64,000 bases of DNA, from positions 79,161 through 143,160 of the forward strand of contig VXBA01005873.1 of NCBI GenBank assembly GCA_013399895.1. Reading direction: 5' to 3'. Numbering within the stretch: position 1 is the first letter of the stretch; the number at the start of each line of letters is the position of its first letter. The position numbers and the translations under genes were made by a program. This DNA comes from Serilophus lunatus. Its lineage: Eukaryota > Chordata > Aves > Passeriformes > Eurylaimidae. Below the pieces are notes generated by a model, which saw only the letters and a list, made by a program, of their open reading frames with translations, was not told where the DNA came from and ran no database searches. Positions 10,601-20,641 of this stretch are shown here, in pieces.

Positions 10601-11499
10601 GAGCTTCTCCCAATGGGACTTGATTATCATCACAGCTTTTCCTGCCTTTTGCATAAGTAAAGGCTTAGCTATGTGCTTGCCCAATCTGAAAGAAACAAAC
10701 TATTCCCATTCCCTTCCCTCATCTCCCAAATTGGCTTCCTTTCCTCCAAATGAAAAATAACCTCTCAAGCCCAGTAAATCCACCCTGAATGCTGGATTTA
10801 AATAGGGAGTGAGGAGAAAGAGCTGGGATCTAAATAAATCCAGAGACAAGCAAGCAGCCTGTCTCTGCCCCTTCCCAGGATCTTGTTTAAAGATGTCGAG
10901 GCCAGGTTGGGTAAGACCTGGAGCAACCTGGTCTAGTGGAAGGTGTCCCTGCCCACAGCAGGGGGGTGGAAGGAGATGAGCTTCAAAGTCCCTTCTCACT
11001 CAAACGATTCTGTGATTCTGACTCTATTCCCAAGGCAGGGAGCTGCCCTGACCCTGAGAGCAGCCGCCAACCACAACCACCATTCCTGTCTTTCAGACCT
11101 GCTGAGGAATTGCCACTGACCTCCATGAGCTGCTGCAGGGTGCTGCCACAGGCTCCCAGCTTGGTCATGGCAAAGGCTGTGGAAATGCTGAGGGGTGACA
11201 TGAAGATGTTTTCCCCGTTGTCCTTGGAGTCAGCCAGGTACTTGTAGAAGATGACAGCAAAGCGGGAGTTGGCCTTTGACAGCTCCCAGACCCGGGGGTT
11301 GGTGGACTCCGGGAGCTTGTCCTTGGCCGGCTCATGGCCCTCACCCTCCTGGGGCTTCTTCTCGGGGTTGCGGTAGATGCAGATGGGGTTCACGGGGATG
11401 TCGCGGGGCTTGGCGGCACAGACGTCCCCCACGGCGTGGTGCTGAGGGGCAGCCAGCCCCCACACACTGAGGAGACACACCACCAACAGATGCATTGCC
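7504..11499 (-). CDS. SERPINC1: Antithrombin-III, serpin family C member 1 (gene-level, six coding exons)
   Basis: This gene encodes a secreted liver serpin that traps thrombin and factor Xa, accelerated by heparin. Joined minus-strand exons are 11499-11121, 9406-9191, 8878-8741, 8655-8262, 7982-7918 and 7677-7504. Splice phases agree throughout, giving 453 residues from the first Met in the 5' exon. All six cysteines of the three antithrombin disulfides are present. The reactive loop ends SGR-SF, with Arg at P1 and Ser at P1' (codons 7623-7621 and 7620-7618), preceded by an intact EGSEA hinge. Exon sizes of 216, 138 and 65 bp match the human gene as I remember it. The mammalian gene has a further 5' exon for the first 14 residues, which I could not find. 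The protein ends PCS, lacking the last two residues of the human form. Antithrombin identity is very secure; the exact start is not. Confidence 0.97.
7918..7982 (-). CDS. SERPINC1: SERPINC1 exon 6 (65 bp)
   Basis: It encodes GIIAGGRTDLYVSDAFHKAFLE, the conserved serpin segment (DLYVSDAFHKAF) before the reactive loop. It starts in phase 1 and ends on a codon boundary, with acceptor gttgcag and donor GAG|gtgagc. Confidence 0.97.
8262..8655 (-). CDS. SERPINC1: SERPINC1 exon 5 (394 bp): serpin core
   Basis: It runs from GHWKSQFS to SPENARLP and ends one base into the Gly codon (donor CAG|gtgaga). It includes the GETC cysteine (human Cys247 partner), LELPYKGDDITMV and LPRFHVEDNFSVK, all conserved serpin core segments. 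An extra NLT sequon (ERNLTSE) is present where human has no Asn. Confidence 0.97.
8741..8878 (-). CDS. SERPINC1: SERPINC1 exon 4 (138 bp)
   Basis: It encodes EKPELSREIINEWVANKTEG through VLVNTIYFK, 46 codons, phase 0 at both ends, with donor AAG|gtatgg. The ANKTEG sequon corresponds to human Asn192, and VNTIYFK is the serpin s3A signature. The next intron is only 85 bp. Confidence 0.97.
9191..9406 (-). CDS. SERPINC1: SERPINC1 exon 3 (216 bp): helix D and heparin-binding surface
   Basis: It runs from VFQFDTISEK to PLNFK, phase 0 at both ends, with acceptor cctccag and donor AAA|gtgagt. It carries the equivalents of heparin-contact residues Lys114 (SEK), Lys125 (FAK) and Arg129 (CRL); human Arg132 is Lys. 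N-glycosylation sequons are ANKSS and FNETY, plus an additional NIS (YQNISE) where human has Asp. Confidence 0.97.
9809..9822 (+). repeat. Poly(C) run of 14 in SERPINC1 intron 2
   Basis: An uninterrupted run of 14 C on the plus strand is a G run in the SERPINC1 transcript. It is likely polymorphic in length and may be miscounted in the assembly. Confidence 0.9.
10885..11023 (+). repeat. CR1 LINE 3'-end fragment in SERPINC1 intron 2
   Basis: It contains 'gagcaacctggtctagtgg', 'aggtgtccctgccca' and a terminal 'gattctgtgattctg' octamer-like tail, the classical CR1 3' end, in plus orientation. It ends about 100 bp from the exon 2 splice donor and is antisense to SERPINC1. Confidence 0.95.
11121..11499 (-). 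CDS. SERPINC1: SERPINC1 exon 2: signal peptide, heparin-binding N-terminus
   Basis: The acceptor is ttgcag at 11501-11500 and the donor is GAG|gtcagt. It begins with one base completing a codon from an upstream exon, in the same phase as human. An in-frame ATG at 11495-11493 precedes a hydrophobic segment LLVVCLLSVWGLAA, which would make a good signal peptide by itself. It then carries the conserved CAAKPRDIP heparin-site segment with Lys11 and Arg13 equivalents, CIYR, and the RVWELSKANSRFA helix. Arg46 of human is Pro here. It ends at LQQLME. About 3 residues are inserted between the EKK and VWEL motifs relative to human. Confidence 0.95.
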
Positions 11500-12159
11500 C
11501 TGCAACCAGAGAGAGAGCAAGCACTTAGAGACGCTGCCCGTCCCTAACACCCACACTGCCACCACAGCCCACGGGGCTGCTTCAGCCAAGAGCAGAGTGA
11601 GGGGAGCCCCACGGCCCTCTCCAGTTGTCCCTTTGTCCTGGAGCTGCAGGAAAAACCAGGAGGACAGACAGAGAAACACCAGCAGAACAAATGCCTCTAA
11701 GCACACACTACTTCTAGAAGCGATACACTTAAAACCAGGCTTTCCCAGCACCCTGGGTGTCCTCTTTTAGCAGTTGGCACAAGCTTGTACAAAATGAGAT
11801 AACTTTTGGGTCCTCTCGATCAGCCAGTGACGTGGCTTAAGTGGAAGGACCCTGCCTTACATTATTTCAGTTACTGATGCAGGAAACAGAGGGAAGAGAG
11901 GTGGTAAGGAAGAGGTCTCCAGGCAAGTTTGCCCCTGCAGGCACTTTTAATCCGCACAAAAATGTATTTCATAAGTGTGTGTGGTGTAGCTGGTGCATCA
12001 CAGCTATTCCTGCCCAAAGTTCACCTCAATGCAAAACTGGCTGTCCCTGGTACCTGAGAAGGGCAGGATAATGTTAACCACCATGTTCCAGCTAACGCAG
12101 GTCTCTGAAAACCTCCCAGCAAGGCAGAGATAATATATATTTTCCACCATTACTAAAGC

Positions 12160-12390
12160 ATACAGAATGTCAGGATGGCTTGGCTTGGAAGAGACCTTGA
12201 AGACCATCTCCTTCTATCCCCTGCCATGGGCAGGGACACCTTCCGCTATCCCAGGTTGCTCTAAGCCCCATCCAACTTAGCGCTTCCAGGCATGGAGCAG
12301 CCATAGCTTCTCATCATTCTCACAGGGAAGGGTTTCCTTGCAAATCCCATCACCCATCAGCTCTGGAGGCAAGGCCTCATCAGCCATCCC
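12160..12390 (-). repeat. CR1 LINE 3'-end fragment
   Basis: In reverse orientation it has the CR1 3' segments: 'ggcttggaagagacc' and 'tgccatgggcagggacacc', followed by 'gccccatccaactt' and 'tccaggcatggagcagcc'. The right boundary is approximate. Confidence 0.9.
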
Positions 12391-14989
12391 AGGGCCAACA
12401 CATTGGGGTTCTGAGATGTCCTTTGCATGACTCTGGTTTGTTCACATCCCCCATGGGGGGAAGCTCACGCACCACAGCAACAACAGCTTGGGAAACAACT
12501 ACTGGAAAGGGTTGGCAGCCTTCCCAGGACTTGCCTGCCACGGGACACTTTCAAACATGTGCCGAACTTGGGTAGGTCTCTGCCTGCCCCCACATAACTC
12601 ACTGCAGGGCTACCAAGCGTTGCCTTCTGAGAAACAAAATTAAAAGTCAGCTGCATTTAGCACTGGTGACCTCTGTGTCTGTGTTCTTGCAGTGCTGATG
12701 GGGCAGCACCTGTGATATGAAAAAAGCAGCATCAAAAGTGCTGATTTGGGATGAAGGAGACCCCTGGGTTCTTCCACAACCCCCTCCCCGGGCTCTTGGG
12801 CAATGACTTCATCTCTGCTCCAGTTCCTCTGCAGAAGCAGAAATTACCTCATCTGGCACCAAGGCTGTGTGGAGCCCCAAGGGCCCCTCTCTATCCGCTG
12901 ATAGCGCAGCAACAAGGACTGTGAGAAAACATGCAAAACAAGACAGACTCACTCCGGGCATGGCTGAAAACGACAAAAAGATTATCTTTCCAAAGGTTCA
13001 GGACAGATGCGACACCACAAAGGGCAAAAAAATCTAACAGGGGAGGGAAATCAACCAAATACAGAAACAAATCCAACACGCAGGGGCAGGAGGGCAAGAG
13101 AAAGGAAAACTATTCAGACAATTGAAAGTACTCCAGGAAGTGCTGCTCTTCCGAAACTTTCATTCCCACAGGAAAAATCAGCCAGCAACAAACCAAGCAC
13201 ACTTCAGAGCTCCAGAGCCCTCGGGCCAGGAGCAGAGCAGAGCCCATCACTGCCTGCAGCAGCCCTCCCTCATGTATACTCAGTCCTGCTGGCTCCAGCA
13301 GTATCCATGGTCTTACCAGAAAGGCCAACCTCACATTTAAAAACAAAGCACAAAGATGGGGAGAACACCTCATCTTCACCCTGTCCTGATTAAATGGGAA
13401 AGACTCCATACTTGTAAAATCCTGACTTCATCAATCTAGAGGAGATTAGAGGAGATAGAGGACTTCATGCTAATCCCTTAAATCACCTTTACCACCCACT
13501 AAGGCTGACCCTACTCTTGACACGTCCAGTCTTGTCTCTTTCAGACAAGAGCCTTTGCTATTTCTTAGGCCAGCTCTTTGTCAAAGCACTTGGCCAAAAC
13601 TCACTCCCCTCCTCCCCTCACAGCTCTTCAACATTCCCTTTTCCTTTGCAGCACTGCCACGCATTCCATGTGTCAACAGCTTTCCTCCTGGAAGGATCCC
13701 AAAAGTATTCCCACAGCAGCACCGCCTGAAAGGGGTTACTGGTAAGAGAGAATGCAGAAATTAAAAAAGGCTCTTAACAAGGGGTGAAGCAACAAGAAGA
13801 AGTACAGAAAGCCAAGAAAACAGTTGCTGATTCAGCTTAAAATTAGAAGGCTCTGGGGAAGCAGAGAAACTTCCCCATCCCATGGCTGCTGTGCCACAGC
13901 TGGGCTGGGCTCCAGCACAGGCCATTTCCATCCCACAGTTCCTCACGGCTGGCTGCAAGACAGGACAGCTAACTGGGCTTGCAGACCCCCAGCACCCACC
14001 CAACTGAACCTCCTGGGGGTGGTGTGAACATCCCCCAGCACCCACGTGCTGTGCTACAGAGCCCAGCTAACGGCAAGTGGCTCAAACCATTTTGACATTA
14101 ACTCAGGCTCACGAGAAACCTTCCCCACTGCTTCACCTCCCAAACTCGGAGTGCCAAGCAAACCAGCAGAGCTTTTACAGCCAGCAACTACTCAGGACAT
14201 CCTGATCTTATGAATTGCTCTCTACACCACAAAGCATTGCTGCAGGTTGGGGATAAAATTGAAGCACGATGCTTTAGCGAGCTGTACAGAAGCCAGCCTA
14301 TGTGAGAGCTGGGATGGGAGGGAGGATCCTCTAAAAAAGAGCACAAAAACCACGCTGGCAGCAGCTGAGATTCATAGGCTCCTATAAAGGGAAAAGAATC
14401 CATTACAAGGAATTAACAGTGAAAGATTAGTGGAATCCGTTTCTCTTACCTGGCCCTGTACCTCCAGCCTTCTACTTTTAGGATGTAAATTTAAACTGTT
14501 CAGAGGATAGTTTTGGTTGAGCCCAAAGCAGTTTCCCCACTGGATTTCTGTGCTAAAGCAGAGCTGAGACAACAACAGAGGATGGTGGGAGGGGAGTAGG
14601 ATGCTGAGGTCAAAGGCTGATGACCAGTTGCTGAAGGTTAAGCAAAGAGCAGGACATAAAGCAATGTTTAGTTTGAAAGAGGTTTTAAAGTTCAATCTGA
14701 CAAGAGAAAGTTTGACCACCTACCCCATGCAAGTGCCAGATGCCTTCAGTTCCTGCCAACAGCAAATTAACTGCTTATTCCATGAGAAAACCCCCCTAAC
14801 TTTCAAGAATTCAAATAAAAATACAATGATCTGTAATTCCTCACTTGGGTATCTTGTAGCTTAGCAAAATGTTTTCTCACTGTGCCTAAGCCCTGTCACC
14901 TGTCTCCTATTTCCAAACAGGCACAAGTTGGGGAAGCTGCCCCTCTTCACACTCTGCAGTTTCAAATAACATCTTAAAACACACTCATC

Positions 14990-15172
14990 TGGAACAGGCT
15001 CCCCAGGGAAGTGGTCATGTCCCAGACCTGCCAGAGCTCAGGGAGCGTTTGAAGTTTGGACATGTGCTCTCAGGGGCATGTTGGGATTGCTGGGGTGTCC
15101 TGTGCAGGAGTCAGGAGTTGGACTCGATGATCCTTGTGGGTCTGTTCCAACTCGGGACACCCAGTGATTCTA
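14990..15172 (+). repeat. CR1 LINE 3'-end fragment (second subfamily)
   Basis: It contains 'ggctccccagggaagtgg', 'gagttggactcgatgatcc' and 'cttgtgggtctgttccaactc' ending in 'gtgattctac', a CR1 subfamily 3' end common in neognath birds. It is in plus orientation. Confidence 0.93.
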
Positions 15173-17551
15173 CAACTTTTCACTTGCACAGCTGGAAAGC
15201 TGAGGATGAACAGCAGCTCCCTCAACTCCAGTCCAGATCCACAGGACAGTGTTGGGAGCAAGACTGAGCAACACCATTTTTCATGTATGATGCAGGTGCT
15301 CTACAAATTCAATAGCGCTGCCTCCTGAACATCAAATCCCAGGAGCAGCCTGGCTCAGCAGGTGCTAAACCTGCCCTGCTCCCGGTCTCCAGTAAGAGTC
15401 TAGGTCTTAATGGAAAATGCAGCTGGCAAAGTGGTTTGGGGGAAGTAAAACACCTTGCTGTACCAGTATGGGGTATAATTCAAATGGATAGAAATTGTGG
15501 AAATAAATTGAAGGATGATGTAAAATGTCCTCTGTGAGAAAGGAAGGACTTGTGCACTGTACACCTTATTGCTCCTATGTGGTTGTTGGTTTAAATTTTC
15601 TAAGGTAACTCACACACTCACAGGTCCCAAGGTGAAGAGGAACAGAAATTTCCTTAATTTTGGTTTGTGCTGTGTGGGTGCTCACTGTTGAGTTTCATGA
15701 TGACACACAGGGCAGACAACTCATGCACTCAAGAGAGTAAGATGGGATAAAGGAATCCCACGTTCTGGGCTGGGCCTCTCCAGCTCCTTTCTATCCTCGT
15801 ACCCATACCTAAAGGTTAAAAGATATATCCCCTCTTCTGCTGAATTTCCCCCAAAATATGGTTCCTTTTATAGGAACTGAATGCGTTGAGTCCTCCAGCA
15901 AGAAAGTGTGGAAGTGTGGGGGGGCCTAACAATGAGCAGTGATGAGTTTCAGCCCAGCAATGCCCACACCTCAGGCTGGATCCATGGTGACTGGGCTGAG
16001 AGTAAAGGCAGTAGTAACCACCATTATGCACAAACTCTGAGGACAGAAGCCTGTGCCTGCCCTGGAATAGGAGAAGGAACAGCTTTTCAGCAAAGTAGCA
16101 GCTTCAGTTCAGCCACTTTCAGATTTATAGCCAGATGTTGACTTGTTAAAGCCCACAAAGAGGAGTGAAAGGAGATTAAAAACCACAAAAAGCAGACTGT
16201 GGAGCAAACCATCACTTAAAGGCAAGTTCCAAAACCAGCCTCTACATCAGATAAATGCTGCTCACTCCTTGCTCTGAATGGTTTGGTTTAGTTTTGCTTT
16301 TTAGATACACGTAAGACTCTGAGCAATTAACAAAACACTATTTTAAGCACCCTCTCTCGTTCACCTCTGGGGAACACATGAAGGAACCACTTTGTTTACA
16401 GGTAGAGTGGGAAGAGGCCAGACCAAGGAGAGACATGTGGCTTCTCTGCTATTTGGCATCTCTCATGCTCCAGCCACGCAGAGAACAAAACACACCTCGA
16501 CCTGGAGAAAGCCTTACACAGACAGTCCAACAGTCTTGCACCCTCCCCACCAAAACTCAAAAGAATGCACATCCATCCCAGACAGAAAACCAGAGATATT
16601 TCAAAGTGTTCTCCATTAATTTATCATTTAATATAAATGCTGACAGAAAAGCAGGTAAGACCTTGTAGACAATTCCATCTATTTACAAATCAAATAGTGA
16701 ATCACCATCTTTCCATTCTTTTTTTGTTGAATCTGCAACTCAAAGGACCCTTAGACACTATGTGAGAGCAAGGTGAGGTTGAGTCAGCTTTAAGAGGGAA
16801 AAAAGCAAGGTGAAGAGGAAAGAAGAAATAGCATTTCAACATATGGCTTTTTCTATATGATCACCATACACATACAACAGGTCTCCACTCCCTTGTTCTT
16901 TCACACAAAAATGTCAGTGTTGGCTCTATGACATCTGAAGACAAAATAATGGAGACAAATACTGACCTTCAGATCTCTGGATCCTTTTGCCTCCTTCAAT
17001 CCACTGTCCCACTTCAGCACACTATCTAAAATGCTTTAAGTTTAAAAAGCATATTGCAGGAATAAAGACACAGGGAGTTGGATATATTTCTTCTACTCCT
17101 TTTGTCATCTCACCTTTCCTGGAAAAGAGGCACCAATTCCCTCTGAGTGTCTCCCCTGTCACAAGGCCCATATGTACAAGACTTCAAAATTCCCCTGAAC
17201 TTGCAAAGAATTCAATTTATGGAATTCTTCTCATACATCCTACTTCATCTCTATTCCTATTAAGAATGTTTGATAGTTAACAACAATTTTTACCCACAAT
17301 ATCAACCCAGAGTCAGCCATTCCCATAAAGGAGTGAGAATCTTTGTTGATGGGAAAGAAAAGCAGAAAAAGAAGAAAACAGCAGGAGAAGAAAAGCAAGG
17401 AAAAAAACACACTTCAAACAAAGAGAGACTGAAAAAGGTTTTGTTTAGCATTGATTCACAAGAACAGCAGACAGGGAATTTCACTTATCCAGGATCCTAA
17501 AAAAATTGAAGAACTAGTTGACAACCTGACTCAACAAACCTCATGGTCTCC

Positions 17552-17576
17552 TTTATTACCTAGACTATCCTTTATT
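17552..17576 (-). terminator. RC3H1: Candidate distal RC3H1 poly(A) signals (two AATAAA)
   Basis: The minus strand carries AATAAA at 17576-17571 and again at 17557-17552. Within 15-40 bases downstream it becomes GT-rich ('gaggtttgttgag', 'caggttgtc'), as expected of a downstream element. This is the best-formed signal I saw below the RC3H1 stop. Confidence 0.4.
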
Positions 17577-20500
17577 TTTTGTTAAATATACCTCTGCAGG
17601 GCACAATCACATACAATCAATACGATTGGAAAATTACATGAGCTCTATCCCAAGCATATATGCACCAATGTTAAAAAGTTATTTAAAAAACCAAACAAAC
17701 AAAAAAATAAAATAAACTCCACCCAAAAAGGTGATAATGACTGCAGAATGTCTCGGGGAGACTTGTACAGAACTAACAAGATCAAAGGAAATTAGGCTTA
17801 CAAAAACCAGGGAGAAAAAAAATCATCTATAGAGAAATCCCACAACTGGAAGTAGATGATTTCAAAGGAGGGGTGTGGGAGCTGTACGGATCCCACAGTT
17901 CCTCCTCCCTCCTCCCTCATGTGCCTTCTTTCACCTCCTCCTCCCCATAGCAGCAAATACAATGGGGAGAGCGCTTGACACCATGCTACCAGTCACAGAA
18001 AATAGGGAAAAACAGCCAAGCTACAGCACAGTTGCTAAGCTGACTTCAATCAAGAAAAGCTCCTTTTAGCATGGAAGCTGCTTACACAGCAAGCAGAGGC
18101 CAAAGGGGGAATGGGAACTCCTTAAAATTAGGAAAAACTCTAAAAATCATTTGATTTGCCCATGTTGAGCAGCTTCCCATACAAGAGGCTGCAGGTGAAC
18201 GGTACCAATTGTGAGCTGTGCAGCAGCTGGGAGGGCAATGGGCCTTCTTCTCCTCTCTCTCGGGTTGCTTCCCAAGAACTTATAAGAGGCTGCTGCCAAG
18301 GTTCTTTTTGCAAAGCTACAAATAAAGAGGCCAGCGCTCACATCCAGTTGTGGGATCCATCCAATGCACAATCTGGTTTGGATGCCAAAGACTTGTGAGT
18401 ACTGTCTGCCACAGAACTATCAATAACATCTTTTTAACATTACAAAGAAGCAAATAATTTCTTAAACATCAAATATTCCACAAGATTTTTTCTTTTTGCT
18501 CACAGATGTATTTTCCCCATAAACATTCCACATGTAATTCCACCACGTCTAATGTCTTTTTACTTCCAGAGACACTGCACTACCTGTTGCTTCCATCTGT
18601 CCCAAGATTGTGTTTTTCAAATTGAGGTTAATTGTGTTTTCCTGAAACTCTCAGATCTAGGAATCAGTTGTTTCCTGGTATATGAAAACTGGTATATCCA
18701 AGGAAAGCTGCCTTGCTGGATGAACCCAGTCACCTAAACCTTCCCAACACCTGGCGATTGGCACTAAAATCAGACACAAACTCACTGGAATTGCAGAGAT
18801 TGCCTGGGAAACATCAGTTAATTATTCAGGTTACTAAGGTACGGGCATTGTTGTGGCCACATATTTTAAGTTTCAAATGACTGGGATGTTCCTGATGCAG
18901 ACAAATCCCCATTGCCATGTGCTCATTTTATTGGGAAATTTCAGGAAAAGCTGCAGCCTCTTTGCTTACTACAGTGTTCAAAGACTATCCACAACACATT
19001 ACACTTGTCATTAGGAAATAAAATTATAAAGAAAATAAGCATTAAATTTGTTCTCCTTTCCTTGTTAATTAAGCTCTACCTACATCACAAGAAGTGCCTT
19101 GGAGACTGTGACAACACTAAGCAATTACATTCTTCTTCCTACAGAAGAATAAAAACCACATGTTAACTGTGTAAGGACACTGTGGTGGAATAACATTCCC
19201 CAAAATTCCTTACTTACATTGTATAACTTGAACTAAATTACTCCAGCCTCTTTCATCCATTGGTATTCCAACAGAAAATAATCCAGTTGGTAACAGTTAA
19301 GGATGAAAAAGAGAATCCCAATAATGCTTTTGATATTTCAGTGTCTATTTGATGCGAGAGCAAATCACTTTGTGCTACATAATAACCTGTATCTTGATTT
19401 ACAAGTCGATTTATTGATACAAGAAATAAAGTTGCTGACACACCAACTTGGTTTTTTTGGGTCGTTTTTAAATCAGCAACATCAGGAGGCAGAACTGGAA
19501 AGCTGTGTTTTGGGAAGTGAATTATGACAAAATTTGAATATGAAGGTAACATCATGGCCCAGCATTGCTGTGTGTTCATTCTGTCTATCCAAGGACCATG
19601 AACACTTCCTCATACACACAGACAGCACTGCTTATGTTTGAGCGTTTTCCCCATTTCAGAGCAGAAGGTGGCTGCACTCCTGCTGTTGAGCCTCCTGAAC
19701 ACTGGCACTGAGCTTCTCTGACCATAAAAGCGGATCTGAAATAGCCAGTCCAGCTAAGATACTTTATATTGAGGTTCTTCAGATAACTGTCCTCTAAGTC
19801 TGCTCTGTTATAGTCCAGATTCATAAAGGGCAATGGAAATGAGGGTTTATGCTACTGGGACTTAGATTTCTCTCTAAACCTAAAAACCTTAGTTCCTAGT
19901 CTGCAAGAGTTTGAATAGATCAAGGAAGGGAAATGTAAGCAGCTTTCTTGTATTATCAATAAAAGCCTCACTCCTGGCCCTTTCTAACACACAATTTGCC
20001 CCACCTTATTGATTTTGTGCTGTCAAGAGACAATATGACTGTACAAGTTTAGTTCTTCCACATCTAATTTAATGTAATGCTAGAGTTGGACAAGTCGGCT
20101 CGGTTCCAATGGGCTTCAAAGTCAGTCACATTTGTAACACAGATTTATCTTTTAATGTAACTGAAGAGGTTTTCCATCAGTATTCAATTTAAACACTTAA
20201 AGACAAGGCTTCTTGGATTATAACATTTCTATGTTCCTTCTTCTTCTCTAAATGAGCCATTTCATCAACTGAGAGAGTGCATGAGAGACTGAACACACGT
20301 CACAACACCCCAGATACATCTCGGTACATTGCAAATTGTAGGACTAAATGGAATGATTTTCCACAATTCAATGCATGGGCAAGGCTTGACAATCATTAAC
20401 TTCTGGAAATTGGTATTAGGATAATACAGTCAACTCACAATACCCTACAAACGTTCGACAATCAAAATGGCCACACCAGGGAACAAAAAGTGTAAAGCAC

Positions 20501-20626
20501 AAGTCTTTGGCTCTCCTTTAAAGAAAAACAGCAGTTTACCATGTTTATACAGATCCCCCGTTTGCCTACCAGTAGGGGCAATATCACATTTGTGCATCAC
20601 TGAGTAATAACACCATTAGAAAAGGC

Positions 20627-20641
20627 AACTTCACAGAAGTT
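20627..20641 (-). promoter_or_regulatory. RC3H1: Constitutive-decay-element-like hairpin in the RC3H1 3' UTR
   Basis: The transcript strand reads AACTTC-TGT-GAAGTT, a perfect 6-bp stem (7 with a flanking G-U pair) closed by C-G around a UGU triloop. The core fits UUCYRYGAA, the published stem-loop class recognised by the ROQ domain. The match is seen directly; binding is inferred. Confidence 0.5.

Larger units (their letters stand above)
11500..17550. other. SERPINC1 upstream region and intergenic sequence; first exon unresolved
   Basis: This should hold the SERPINC1 promoter and first exon. I found no clear short exon ending in the required phase. A strong donor-like site (CAG|gtaaga on the minus strand, plus 14452-14447) lies about 2.95 kb upstream of exon 2, a distance similar to human intron 1. 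It could end a non-coding first exon. Otherwise I see two CR1 copies and ordinary AT-rich sequence. Confidence 0.35.

Noticed and set aside
12004..12207. Possible SERPINC1 first exon with ATG near 12084 and a gtacca donor
   Set aside because: It would end one base into a codon, but exon 2 needs two preceding bases, and the peptide (MVVNIILPFS) does not resemble the antithrombin N-terminus.
16680..17178. Two further Pumilio-type motifs on the minus strand (16680-16687 and 17171-17178)
   Set aside because: They lie beyond the favoured RC3H1 poly(A) signals, so they are probably not in the transcript, and such 8-mers are common in AT-rich DNA.
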